DNA of 64,000 nt, from positions 62,001 through 126,000 of the forward strand of contig JBCBVV010000011.1 in the NCBI GenBank assembly GCA_039817415.1, given 5' to 3'. The stretch's first letter is position 1. Each line of letters begins with the position of its first letter. The notes beneath the pieces are model-generated. The model worked only from the letters and a program-made list of their open reading frames with translations, did no database searches and was not told where the DNA came from. The position numbers and the translations under genes were made by a program. This DNA comes from JALEFZ01 sp039817415 (GTDB taxonomy: Bacteria; Bacteroidota; Bacteroidia; J057). Shown here in pieces: positions 45,150-52,771 of this stretch.

Positions 45150-45917
45150 TCAAATCATTCCATTCTCATGCGCCATGTTTTCAGGTATTACCTGCTTGAC
45201 GCGCCATGTTTCAATGATTTTCTCTTTTTCAAGACGAAACAAATCGTAGCACACATATTCTCTCTCCTCCCAAAACGCCTTGGATTGTGAGAGGACGAAA
45301 TTCCCTTCCCCTACGATACGATGGACCTCTGTTAACTTCAAGGAAGAGGGCTGCAACAAATGATGTTTCAGCCCTGTAAACCCTTCCGCTATATGAGCTT
45401 GGTGATGGATGAGTTCATGATGGACGAACTGATCCAGTTGATCGATTGCCTTTTTTAGGTGGACGGATTGAAGATATTGCTGAACCAAGTCTTTGTTCTT
45501 CTGAGTTGAATCACGATCACGGATGTCTACAGGACCGTCTATCATAGATTCTCCATGTTGCTTTTGGGAATCAACTAGCTGAATGGCATCCCAATGTTCT
45601 ACCAGTTTGCCCTGATCTAAACGAAATATATCCATGACGAGCTGTTCTGTAGGCCCCATCTTGACCCATAAATGGACAGCCACCAAATCTTCGTCAACCA
45701 GAATTCGCCTCAAAGGAGAGGATGAAGGGGGGCTAACTGGAAATTGTTTCAGGTATTCTATGGCTTCCAAGACACCTGCCAGTCCTGTTTTGACCAAAGG
45801 GTTGTGCTGGATGTAATCTTCAGCAATCAGTTGTTTGGCTAATTCTATATTCCTATTGCCAATGACCTCTTGATAAAAGGCCAGTACGACTTCTTTATTT
45901 GAATCGTATGATTTCAT
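45150..45917 (-). CDS. Tandem SnoaL/NTF2-like protein
   Basis: From 45917 (MKSYDSNKEVVLAFYQEV) the product is 255 aa and consists of two SnoaL-like polyketide-cyclase/NTF2 folds. The first is at about 1-125 (LIAEDYIQHNPLVKTGLAG, HLWVKMGP, IFRLDQGKLVEHWDAIQLV) and the second at about 135-250 (VHHELIHHQAHIAEGFTGL, YDLFRLEKEKIIETWRVKQ). Each has the H-x-D-x-x and W-D/E features of the family. The fusion of two copies suggests internal duplication. Ligand or reaction unknown. Confidence 0.78.
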   Translation of the reverse strand: MKSYDSNKEVVLAFYQEVIGNRNIELAKQLIAEDYIQHNPLVKTGLAGVLEAIEYLKQFPVSPPSSSPLRRILVDEDLVAVHLWVKMGPTEQLVMDIFRLDQGKLVEHWDAIQLVDSQKQHGESMIDGPVDIRDRDSTQKNKDLVQQYLQSVHLKKAIDQLDQFVHHELIHHQAHIAEGFTGLKHHLLQPSSLKLTEVHRIVGEGNFVLSQSKAFWEEREYVCYDLFRLEKEKIIETWRVKQVIPENMAHENGMI

Positions 45918-46048
45918 ACGTGATATGCTTTTAAATGAATGAAACTCCACACCCAAAGGGTGGATGATAAATGATACAAGAAAGGGTAAGTAGGGGAAAG
46001 TAGAATGGCTTAATAGCTATTCCCCAATCTGGCCACAAAAAGTTAGTA

Positions 46049-46070
46049 CTTGCTTATGCTGATAAGCAAG
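46049..46070 (-). terminator. Terminator-like hairpin after the serine hydrolase gene
   Basis: A perfect 9-bp stem CTTGCTTAT / ATAAGCAAG with loop GCTG lies 92 bp past the stop at 46162. Read leftward it is followed after six bases by a T5 run (ACTTTTTG). A plausible but not certain terminator. Confidence 0.45.
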
Positions 46071-46161
46071 GGTGACCAATGAGATATGTGTTAAACTCTG
46101 TTAATGAATCAAACTTATAGATTTTAGCCTTGATCTCAAAATGCCCATAAAACAATGGGGG

Positions 46162-47307
46162 CTACTCACGCTTTATTTTTGATTCCCTTGACTGTTCTAT
46201 AGTTTCTATGATGCTGTTAACTCCTACGCTCATTTTTTGATGAATTTCAGGGCCAGAGACATTGCTTACCATAAAAACTGTCAGTTTACTTTCGGGAATC
46301 ATTGTCACCCAACTAGAAGTACCGTAAGCTCCTCCATTTTGGAAGATGATGTCGGGATTCTCTCCATTTTTGTTGATTTGCCAGAAAAATCCCGCCTCAA
46401 AATCACCGTATCTTCCCTCCCACAAGTGTTGATGGGAGATAGAAACCGTTTCTCTTTCTTCTTCCATGTGAAATTGAAAGTATTTCAACATATCCCCTGT
46501 GGAGGCAATGATCCCACCCTCTGCGCTGATTCCCTTTTGGGCACTCAGAGGCATGTGAACCTTGTTCACATTTTGTCCCATAGCCATGTTGTCCATGTCA
46601 ACCTTCTGCTGATCGATAAAGGTTGAGGACATCTTAAGAGGGGTGAGAATTTTTTCTTGAAGGAGGATCTCGTAGGATTGATCGTATATTTCTTCCAATA
46701 AATAGCCTAGTAAATTTGCCCCAGCATTAGAATAGGCAAAGGCCGATCCGGGGAGGGTATCCAACCTTACCTTAGAGAGAGCGGAAAAAAAATCCTCTTT
46801 TGAAAAGCCTTCTTGTAAGGCATTGATCTCATAGGGAAGCCTGTCCCAATCCGGATTGTCAAAAAGGCCCTCTTTATTTGGGAACAAGCGAGGAAGTCCA
46901 CTTTGGTGGGTCAACAAATGACGGAAGGTAATAGCTTGATCCTTATAGACTAAGTTGGGGTAATCACCCTTGAGATACGTTCGGATATCGTCATCTAATC
47001 CTATCTTTTTCTCTCGGATGGCCTCGGCCAGTAAGGTACCTGTGAAGGTCTTTGTGAGTGAAGCTATTTCATATAGGGTGTTAGAATCAGGAACTTTGCC
47101 ATTAAGAAGCATTCCCCTGTGAATAGAGAATACGTCCTGTTCGTCAATGATGCCTACAGATATTGCTTCAAATTCAGGCTCAAGCAACAGGCTGTCAAGC
47201 CGTAAGGCAATAGCCGCTTCCAAGGGACTAGAGGGAGGGGGGGTATGGCAACTGCTCAGCAGTATTCCAAATGCAATAGAAAGGAGTAGAAAGATTCTCA
47301 TCTGCAT
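46162..47307 (-). CDS. Class C beta-lactamase-fold serine hydrolase lipoprotein
   Basis: This 381-aa protein has a lipoprotein signal (MRIFLLLSIAFGILLSSCHT, lipobox LSSC, starting at Met3 or the first Met). Its serine hydrolase motifs are SLTK (ASLTKTFTG, nucleophile Ser), YSN (FAYSNAGANL) and a third-motif-like NGGAYGTS. The family includes class C beta-lactamases, D-alanyl-D-alanine peptidases and esterases. Periplasmic membrane anchoring suggests action on peptidoglycan-related or ester substrates. The exact substrate is not readable. Confidence 0.86.
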   Translation of the reverse strand: MQMRIFLLLSIAFGILLSSCHTPPPSSPLEAAIALRLDSLLLEPEFEAISVGIIDEQDVFSIHRGMLLNGKVPDSNTLYEIASLTKTFTGTLLAEAIREKKIGLDDDIRTYLKGDYPNLVYKDQAITFRHLLTHQSGLPRLFPNKEGLFDNPDWDRLPYEINALQEGFSKEDFFSALSKVRLDTLPGSAFAYSNAGANLLGYLLEEIYDQSYEILLQEKILTPLKMSSTFIDQQKVDMDNMAMGQNVNKVHMPLSAQKGISAEGGIIASTGDMLKYFQFHMEEERETVSISHQHLWEGRYGDFEAGFFWQINKNGENPDIIFQNGGAYGTSSWVTMIPESKLTVFMVSNVSGPEIHQKMSVGVNSIIETIEQSRESKIKRE

Positions 47308-47419
47308 AGGTATGAAGGGTATGACGATTTTGCTTGGGATACAGCTGTTCCCAATCCCTTTTAATTTCGTCTTTCTATACCATTAATCAGAAGGAATGAA
47401 TTGCTAAATCCTTTTTGTA

Positions 47420-48004
47420 TTAGGGTGATACCTGTAATTTACTCCATATGATATTGTCTGGATCAGCTTGGGTGTGGTATACATGATCCAGCATATTGGG
47501 ATACTTTTTAAGGGTATCAATTGGGATAAAACGGCTTAGTCTCCTAACATCTATTCCTATTTTTTCTAAAGAAGGAACTCCTTTTTTAGCTAGAAGTTGC
47601 GTTTTGCCTTTCAGGCTTTCTCCTGGTTTAAGGATACTAACAATCGGTACAGTATAATTACACATGTTGAATGGAACGACTTGGAATGGATGAGTTTGGA
47701 GAAAATAGTCTAACCCATTACAGCTTTCTTCCAAGTAGAATACCTCACGATGGGTTGAATTGGTTAATTCATATTCGATGTCAGTTTTGAACCCTTCCCC
47801 AAACTCAAAAGTATCACCCATGGTCGACTGAAATAGGATGCCCTCATGGTCAATTTGGTAGATGGGTTCCTGCACTTGGCCTAGGTGAGAGACCTTAATT
47901 CCCTGACTAGCTTGTCCTTTCTTGTCGGGGGAAGGGGAACAAGCCACTAATATGATACATAGAACTGGGTAAGTGAGTAAATAGGATAAGGAATTTGTTT
48001 TCAT
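47420..48004 (-). CDS. Lipoprotein of unknown function
   Basis: This 194-aa lipoprotein (MKTNSLSYLLTYPVLCIILV, lipobox LVAC) has a polar linker and a beta-rich body: FEFGEGFKTDIEYELTNSTH, CNGLDYFLQTHPF and SILKPGESLKGKTQLLAKKGV. The last recalls the strand patterns of small Ig-like or intracellular proteinase-inhibitor-like domains. No family name can be assigned. Same strand as its neighbours with gaps of about 110 bp on each side. Confidence 0.6.
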   Translation of the reverse strand: MKTNSLSYLLTYPVLCIILVACSPSPDKKGQASQGIKVSHLGQVQEPIYQIDHEGILFQSTMGDTFEFGEGFKTDIEYELTNSTHREVFYLEESCNGLDYFLQTHPFQVVPFNMCNYTVPIVSILKPGESLKGKTQLLAKKGVPSLEKIGIDVRRLSRFIPIDTLKKYPNMLDHVYHTQADPDNIIWSKLQVSP

Positions 48005-48116
48005 GTTTTCAACTGTTTGATCGTGCTATCATGAAAGTAAAAAAACATTTCAAATCTTTTATCCCTTTTGGGAAGAATGGTAGATATGATGCTTGTAATA
48101 CTTGCTTTCTTTCATA

Positions 48117-48626
48117 TTATTTTTCTTCCTCCATTTCCGCCAATTGCTTTGAAATGACAAACCTGTAATGATCTGTCTTTGGTGCATCAGACATGCCCAA
48201 CTGATGTCGCAAGGCGACCAATTGACCACGATGATAGGTATTGTGATTGAGCATGTGGGTAATAAGGGTAGCGACCGTATACCTCTCTACAAAAGGGGAG
48301 CGCTTAAGAGAAATTTCCCTTGCCATGTCGTCAACGGTTTGTTCAGAAAGCCAATCCACTAGTTTCTGATCAACTATTCGTAATTCCTCTTCAATTTTTG
48401 AGGAGGGCATTTCCTTTTCGTAAGTCTCAGATGACCCAGTAAGGATAGAAAGGTAATACTTAGAAGCCTCCATGACATGATGCATCAATTTATTGATAGT
48501 GGAGAAACTGGATACTACATCCTTATCCCAAACATCCTCTTCTTGTTGATGAAGCCACTCAAGGACCTGTCTATTGGCCCACTGATTGGCGGCAACCTTT
48601 TCTGTTATGATTTCTAAAGCAGTCAT
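48117..48626 (-). CDS. DinB-superfamily metalloprotein (four-helix bundle)
   Basis: This 169-aa protein has the DinB/YfiT four-helix bundle with the metal histidine pattern: first His in INKLMHHVMEASKYYLS and two more in HMLNHNTYHRGQLVALRHQLG. Family members include thiol transferases (bacillithiol-, mycothiol-dependent) and stress proteins; no activity can be claimed here. It is transcribed divergently from the SDR-HxlR operon across the dyad-rich control region and is likely regulated by that HxlR protein. The name refers to the fold only and not to DNA polymerase IV. Confidence 0.86.
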   Translation of the reverse strand: MTALEIITEKVAANQWANRQVLEWLHQQEEDVWDKDVVSSFSTINKLMHHVMEASKYYLSILTGSSETYEKEMPSSKIEEELRIVDQKLVDWLSEQTVDDMAREISLKRSPFVERYTVATLITHMLNHNTYHRGQLVALRHQLGMSDAPKTDHYRFVISKQLAEMEEEK

Positions 48627-48657
48627 TGTTCAATCTGTTTTTATTGCTTGTTTTTAA

Positions 48658-48689
48658 CAAGTATAGCAATTGTGCTTGCTAAAAACAAG
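48658..48689 (-). promoter_or_regulatory. Bacteroidota-type promoter for the DinB-fold gene
   Basis: On the minus strand CTTG (48689-48686) is followed after 20 bp by TATACTTG (48665-48658), a one-mismatch fit to the TTG / TAnnTTTG consensus. The -7 element overlaps the first dyad and the -33 element lies in the middle one. The start codon at 48626 is 32 bases further on. Regulator binding would block this promoter. Confidence 0.55.
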
Positions 48690-48706
48690 TAACATTTATA
48701 TACTTG
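48675..48706 (+). promoter_or_regulatory. Bacteroidota-type promoter for the SDR-HxlR operon
   Basis: CTTG (48675-48678), a 20-bp spacer and TATACTTG (48699-48706) mirror the leftward promoter base for base. The -33 element lies in the middle dyad and the -7 element overlaps the third. The SDR start at 48804 would leave an mRNA leader of about 90 bases. Confidence 0.55.
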
Positions 48707-48803
48707 TTAAAAACAAGCGATATTTATGTTTACATATTCTGCTTCTCTTCACCCAAAGGGAGATCTATAAGGGGTATCCCTAGACCATTTAATCAAAAAC
48801 AAC

Positions 48804-49547
48804 ATGGATTTAAGAGGAAAAAATGTACTGATTACCGGAGGTTCTATAGGCATCGGGCTTCAATTGGCCACAAAAATCCTTGATGAAGGGGCCAATGTAT
48901 TGATTTGTGCCAGGAATATTCCTGCTTTAGAGGAGGCCAAAAAACAATTTCCCAGACTTGAAATCGCCCAGTGTGATGTTACTCAGCGAGATCAAGTGGA
49001 GACCTTATTGAAACATGCTCAAGCCTTATTTGGAGGCATCGATTTGCTCATCAACAATGCAGCTGTATTCAGAAGATTCAATATATTGGAGGAATATCCC
49101 TTGGAAAAGCAGCTAGAGGAGATTGATATCAATTTCAAAGGACCCGTTATTCTGACCAATGTCTTTTTGCCTGAGATGATCAAGAGAGAGGAAGCTATGA
49201 TTGTGAACCTAACCTCCCCTTCAGCCTATACTTCTATGGCGGCCTCTCAGATTTATTCTGCTACGAAGTCTGCTATTCAATCATGGACGATTTCTATCCG
49301 TCACCAATTGAGAGAGACAAACGTAAAAGTAGTAGAGCTGAATCCGCCAGCGGTAGATACAAGGATGAACAGTTTTAACCCAGATTTAGACGGAATGAAA
49401 TTGATGAGTCCAGATCGTTTTGCTCAAGTTGCTATAGAGGGAATCAAAAAAGGGAAGGAAGAAATTCTGGTTAGCCATTCCAGAATCATGAAGCACCTGA
49501 GTAGGGTCATGCCTGGACTTGCCTTTAGGGTAGTTAACAAGAGCTAG
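48804..49547 (+). CDS. Short-chain dehydrogenase/reductase
   Basis: This 247-aa protein has the SDR NAD(P)-binding TGGSIGIG motif (VLITGGSIGIGLQLA), the NNAAVF strand and catalytic YSATK (Tyr-x-x-x-Lys) with upstream Ser in NLTSPSAYTS. The absence of Asp and the presence of Arg after the second strand (ICARNIP) hints at NADP preference. It is the first gene of a two-gene rightward operon; the HxlR gene begins 24 bp after its stop. It likely reduces a reactive carbonyl, consistent with HxlR regulators that sense electrophiles or quinones. Confidence 0.88.
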   Translation: MDLRGKNVLITGGSIGIGLQLATKILDEGANVLICARNIPALEEAKKQFPRLEIAQCDVTQRDQVETLLKHAQALFGGIDLLINNAAVFRRFNILEEYPLEKQLEEIDINFKGPVILTNVFLPEMIKREEAMIVNLTSPSAYTSMAASQIYSATKSAIQSWTISIRHQLRETNVKVVELNPPAVDTRMNSFNPDLDGMKLMSPDRFAQVAIEGIKKGKEEILVSHSRIMKHLSRVMPGLAFRVVNKS

Positions 49548-49571
49548 GAAGCGAGTTACAAAGAGAATGAG

Positions 49572-49985
49572 ATGAGAAAAATCGTAAAGAGATCGGATTG
49601 TCCTATTAGTTATTCCCTAGATCTTCTGGGGGATAAATGGACAATCCTTATTCTGAGAGACATAGCGCTAGGAGACAAGCATTTTTACAAGGACTTTTTT
49701 GAAGCCGGAGAAGGAATCGCCACCAATGTACTGGCCGATAGGTTGAGAATGTTGGAGGAGGTTGGAATCATACAAAGTAAGCCCTATGAAAAGAAGAAGA
49801 ATATGAAATACTATTCTATGACCAAAAAGGGAACAGAGCTTATTCCTATGATGATCGAGTTATGGGTATGGGGGGCTAAACATGACCCTGAATCATCTGT
49901 TAGTGAAAAAACTTTGGATGAGCGCTTGTTAAATAGAGAGGAGATCATTGCACATTATAAGGCCAAGTCTATTGGGGAAGAATGA
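49572..49985 (+). CDS. HxlR-family redox-type transcriptional regulator
   Basis: This 137-aa winged-helix protein has the HxlR core: CPISYSLDLLGDKWTILILRD, TNVLADRLRMLEEVGIIQS and KYYSMTKKGTEL. The conserved N-terminal Cys10 (KRSDCPIS) is the residue that sensors such as YodB, QorR and HypR use for diamide, quinone or hypochlorite sensing. In the SDR operon it probably represses or activates both divergent genes through the three dyads. A C-terminal extension (about residues 110-137) is longer than in typical members. Confidence 0.9.
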   Translation: MRKIVKRSDCPISYSLDLLGDKWTILILRDIALGDKHFYKDFFEAGEGIATNVLADRLRMLEEVGIIQSKPYEKKKNMKYYSMTKKGTELIPMMIELWVWGAKHDPESSVSEKTLDERLLNREEIIAHYKAKSIGEE

Positions 49986-50009
49986 ATGAACCAATATCCC
50001 ATTCTTCCC
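49975..50009. terminator. Hairpin between convergent genes
   Basis: GGGAAGAATG (49975-49984) and CATTCTTCCC (50000-50009) form a perfect 10-bp stem with a 15-base loop that overlaps the stop of the HxlR gene. A moderately T-rich tail follows on the right; the convergent CoA-transferase gene ends at 50026. Confidence 0.5.
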
Positions 50010-50025
50010 TTATGAGATTCTTTTC

Positions 50026-51372
50026 TTAGCATCTCTCTACAAAATGGGCTTCGGTTTTGGCTCGAACTTCTTCTAGGCTAGCATTCGGCATCAATTCAAC
50101 CAAGGTAAGCTGCCCTTCCATAAATTTGAAAACAGCAAGATCGGTGATGATCATGTCTATAGCCCCCCTAGCAGTAAGGGGAAGGGTACATTCTTGAACG
50201 ATCTTGGAGAGCCCTTTTCTGTTGGTGTGGGTTAAGGTGATGATTAAGCGTTTGGCACCTGAGGCCAAATCCATAGCTCCCCCCACTCCTAACAAAGGCT
50301 TACCAGGTACAGCCCAGTTTGCCAGATTCGCAGAGGCATCCACCTGTAATCCACCCATGATGGCGACATCTACATGTCCACCTCTGATCATAGCAAATGA
50401 CCGGGCGCTGTCAAAATAACTACTCCCTTTCAGTGCGGTAACTGGAACCTTTCCAGCATTGACAGGATAGTCCAGTGCTCCTCCTCCATCAGTAGGGGCA
50501 GGACCGACACCAAGCATGCCATTTTCTGTGTGAAGAATGATACCATCATCTGGACTGATCAGATCTGCCACCAAGGTCGGAATCCCAATTCCTAGGTTCA
50601 CTACGTCTCCCTGTTGGAGTTCCTTCAAGGCTCTTTCGGCCATGTACATACGTGTCTCATCTACCTTCTTGATGCTAGATGTAAGGGAGGCAGATGATCC
50701 CAAATCATCAAGGGAAGTATGCGCTTGTACCAAATAATCTACAAAGCAGCCCTGTGTATGAATTTCATTTGGATCTAGGGCTCCCAGAGGAACGATATGT
50801 TCTACTTCAGCAATCACCAAATCGGCAGCCATGGCCATGGCTGTGTTGAAATTTTGTTCGGTCATGCGATAGGTCAGGTTACCTGCCATATCGGCTTTCC
50901 ATGCCCTGATAAAGGCTACATTGGCTTTGATAGCTTTTTCGAAGACGAAGGTCTTTCCATCTATAACCTTGGTTTCTTTTCCCTTCGCGATTAAGGTACC
51001 CGCAGAGGTAGGGGTATAAAATCCTCCAATACCTGCTCCGCCTGCTCGGATGGCTTCTGCTAGTGTTCCTTGTGGCAACAATTGGTATGCTACTTTTCCA
51101 TCCTGTGCTGCTTTTACAGCATCTGGATTGGAAGTGAAGAAGGAGCCAATCATCTTTTTCAGCTGGCCATTGTTTAGTAAACGTCCACCTCCTAGATCCA
51201 TCTCGCCTACATTATTGCCAATGAAGGTGAGGTTGCGTGTAGATGTATCGGCTAAGGCATGAAGCAAGTGAACAGGATTGCCTGTCATTCCAAAGCCTCC
51301 TCCCAGGAGGGTATCCCCATCCTTGACCATGGCTGCTGCCTCTTTTGCACTTATTTGTGGAACTGTTTTCAT
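50026..51372 (-). CDS. Fused CoA-transferase A-B (probable 3-oxoadipate or 3-oxoacid CoA-transferase)
   Basis: This 448-aa protein fuses the alpha (about 1-230) and beta (about 235-448) subunits of family I CoA-transferases, which most bacteria encode as two genes. The alpha part has GDTLLGGGFGMTGNPVHLL, and the beta part has VVNLGIGIPTLVADL and the catalytic glutamate in HTENGMLGVGP. The reaction moves CoA from succinyl-CoA to a 3-oxo acid. As it directly follows a maleylacetate reductase (17 bp apart), 3-oxoadipate is the likely acceptor, giving 3-oxoadipyl-CoA; acetoacetate (SCOT-type) remains possible. Confidence 0.87.
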   Translation of the reverse strand: MKTVPQISAKEAAAMVKDGDTLLGGGFGMTGNPVHLLHALADTSTRNLTFIGNNVGEMDLGGGRLLNNGQLKKMIGSFFTSNPDAVKAAQDGKVAYQLLPQGTLAEAIRAGGAGIGGFYTPTSAGTLIAKGKETKVIDGKTFVFEKAIKANVAFIRAWKADMAGNLTYRMTEQNFNTAMAMAADLVIAEVEHIVPLGALDPNEIHTQGCFVDYLVQAHTSLDDLGSSASLTSSIKKVDETRMYMAERALKELQQGDVVNLGIGIPTLVADLISPDDGIILHTENGMLGVGPAPTDGGGALDYPVNAGKVPVTALKGSSYFDSARSFAMIRGGHVDVAIMGGLQVDASANLANWAVPGKPLLGVGGAMDLASGAKRLIITLTHTNRKGLSKIVQECTLPLTARGAIDMIITDLAVFKFMEGQLTLVELMPNASLEEVRAKTEAHFVERC

Positions 51373-51389
51373 GTTGATTCTTTTTCTGC

Positions 51390-52451
51390 CTAGGCTAATA
51401 TGCCCGCATAAGCATTCGTCAGTAAAGTAGTTAATCCCAGCTCAGACAAGGGCGCTGGGTTAGGGTAGGGGTTTTGTAACATGATCTCAACTGCTGCGGG
51501 AATATCCTCTCTGCGAAAATTAATTTCCTCAAGGGTAGTAGGGTTTCCCATTGCCTTTGATAGCTCTCTGAGTTGAAGCGCTGGCTTTTCATGCTGAAAA
51601 ACCTCTTGAAAATCTGATTGCGTCCTTGTTGAAAGAAAGGGCCATTGGTAGTCCAAAACATAGCTTTGCATCACGCTATGTACCTTGGAGTGGTCCATGC
51701 CGAAGCTTCCCCCAAGGACATGAGCGGTTTTGTGGTGCAAGGCCATCGAGACCTCTGCCAATGCGGCCCCTGCTAAGGAGGCTCCCAACAACAACTGTTC
51801 GTTCGCTTCAAGGGAAAGTGCTTGTTCTTGGGCCAATTGAGTCATGCCTTCAACCAAAGTTTTCATTCCCAACAGGGATTGATGGTAGGTCATAGGATTG
51901 CCATCTACTGCATATAGAGCTTCAATGAGATGGGCCATGGCATTCATGGCACTTGTTGCAGCTAATGAAAGAGGCATTCTGAGGCTTAATTGGGGATCAT
52001 ACACCACAATTTTGGGAAGGACAGCGGTCATCCTGCCTGTTGTTTTACCTGTTTCTCCTCTAATTCCCCAGATATTAGTCATCTCTGAACCCGAATAGGT
52101 AGAGGGAACTGCGATGATGGGCATGTCAACTTCTTTTACAATGGCCTTGGCTAACCCTATAGTAGATCCCCCACCCATGGCGACTAGCACATCAGCCTTT
52201 TGAGTGTTGAATTGAGCCAAGGCCTTGTTCACCAGCTGTATGGGGACATGCTGAATGACCTCATCAAACAAGACCACCGGTTTGGGCGCTACTTGGCGAA
52301 TAAGCGCTTCTGCATACGGACGTAGGGAGGATCCGGTGATGAGGAAGGGCCTTTGGTATGCCTTTAGTAGACCTGGAAGCAAATCGACCTTTCCTACACC
52401 AAAATAAACCCTTCGTTCAAAGCTAGAATATGTGAAGTTATTGAATGTCAT
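51390..52451 (-). CDS. Maleylacetate reductase (iron-type alcohol dehydrogenase family)
   Basis: This 353-aa protein has the Fe-ADH family dinucleotide-binding GGGSTIGLAKAI and the maleylacetate-reductase-specific blocks PSTYSGSEMTNIWGIR, SAMNAMAHLIEALYA and MALHHKTAHVLGGSFGMDHSKVHSV with the conserved His cluster. The reaction is NAD(P)H-dependent reduction of maleylacetate to 3-oxoadipate, the step after ring cleavage of hydroxyquinol or chlorocatechols. First gene of the operon with the CoA-transferase. No ring-cleaving dioxygenase is adjacent. Confidence 0.88.
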   Translation of the reverse strand: MTFNNFTYSSFERRVYFGVGKVDLLPGLLKAYQRPFLITGSSLRPYAEALIRQVAPKPVVLFDEVIQHVPIQLVNKALAQFNTQKADVLVAMGGGSTIGLAKAIVKEVDMPIIAVPSTYSGSEMTNIWGIRGETGKTTGRMTAVLPKIVVYDPQLSLRMPLSLAATSAMNAMAHLIEALYAVDGNPMTYHQSLLGMKTLVEGMTQLAQEQALSLEANEQLLLGASLAGAALAEVSMALHHKTAHVLGGSFGMDHSKVHSVMQSYVLDYQWPFLSTRTQSDFQEVFQHEKPALQLRELSKAMGNPTTLEEINFRREDIPAAVEIMLQNPYPNPAPLSELGLTTLLTNAYAGILA

Positions 52452-52771
52452 TTGGTTAGAAATCGATTGCTTGATCGGAAAATATGGGTAGACTCTTAAT
52501 CTTTAACTATACGAGTAAGTCTATTTAGTGTTTAAACATTGAATGTGAATTGATGTTTACGGTCCAAAGTGTCTTGCAGCCATCAAGCGTACAGGAGACG
52601 TAGAGACTGTTTAAGATTTATACTTATTGTTTGGAGTTGTCTTTCAAGAACCTGAGTCTGTATTTTTTTCTCATGTAAGCCCCACTAACGCTCAAAAAAT
52701 ACTGCCTTAGAACCTTAACATCCTGGCTTTAAACCAAACATGAAAAACCTAAATAGTCTCTTAGTTTATCT
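52452..52771. other. Intergenic region containing a fold-back element
   Basis: About 320 bases between two leftward genes. Half of it is the 158-bp inverted-repeat element at 52603-52760 (listed separately). The rest is AT-rich and presumably contains the promoter of the maleylacetate-reductase operon. Confidence 0.5.
52603..52760. mobile_element. 158-bp fold-back element, MITE-like
   Basis: The ends GAGACTGTTTAAGATTT (52603-52619) and the complement of AAAACCTAAATAGTCTC (52744-52760) match at 14 of 17 positions. The similarity continues inward over most of each arm (TGTTTGG, and AAAAAATAC against its complement GTATTTTTT near the centre), so nearly the whole 158 bp is one imperfect palindrome. 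The GAGACTG termini resemble those of IS5-type transposons. No transposase frame is present. The flanking bases (GTA and TTA) do not give a clean target-site duplication. Confidence 0.6.

Larger units (their letters stand above)
48647..48717. promoter_or_regulatory. Three 15-bp dyads at exact 28-bp spacing (probable HxlR operator array)
   Basis: CTTGTTTTTAACAAG at 48647-48661, CTTGCTAAAAACAAG at 48675-48689 and CTTGTTAAAAACAAG at 48703-48717 each have CTTG...CAAG dyad symmetry; the first and third are exact reverse complements of each other. Start-to-start spacing is 28 bp in both intervals, giving a 71-bp element nearly symmetric about the middle dyad. It lies between the divergent DinB-fold gene and the SDR-HxlR operon, so binding by the HxlR-type protein encoded in that operon is the simplest explanation. 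Confidence 0.75.

Noticed and set aside
48647..48717. Three regularly spaced repeats as a possible short CRISPR array
   Set aside because: Each unit is a dyad, the first is inverted relative to the third, promoter elements overlap them and no cas genes are near; an operator array explains all features.
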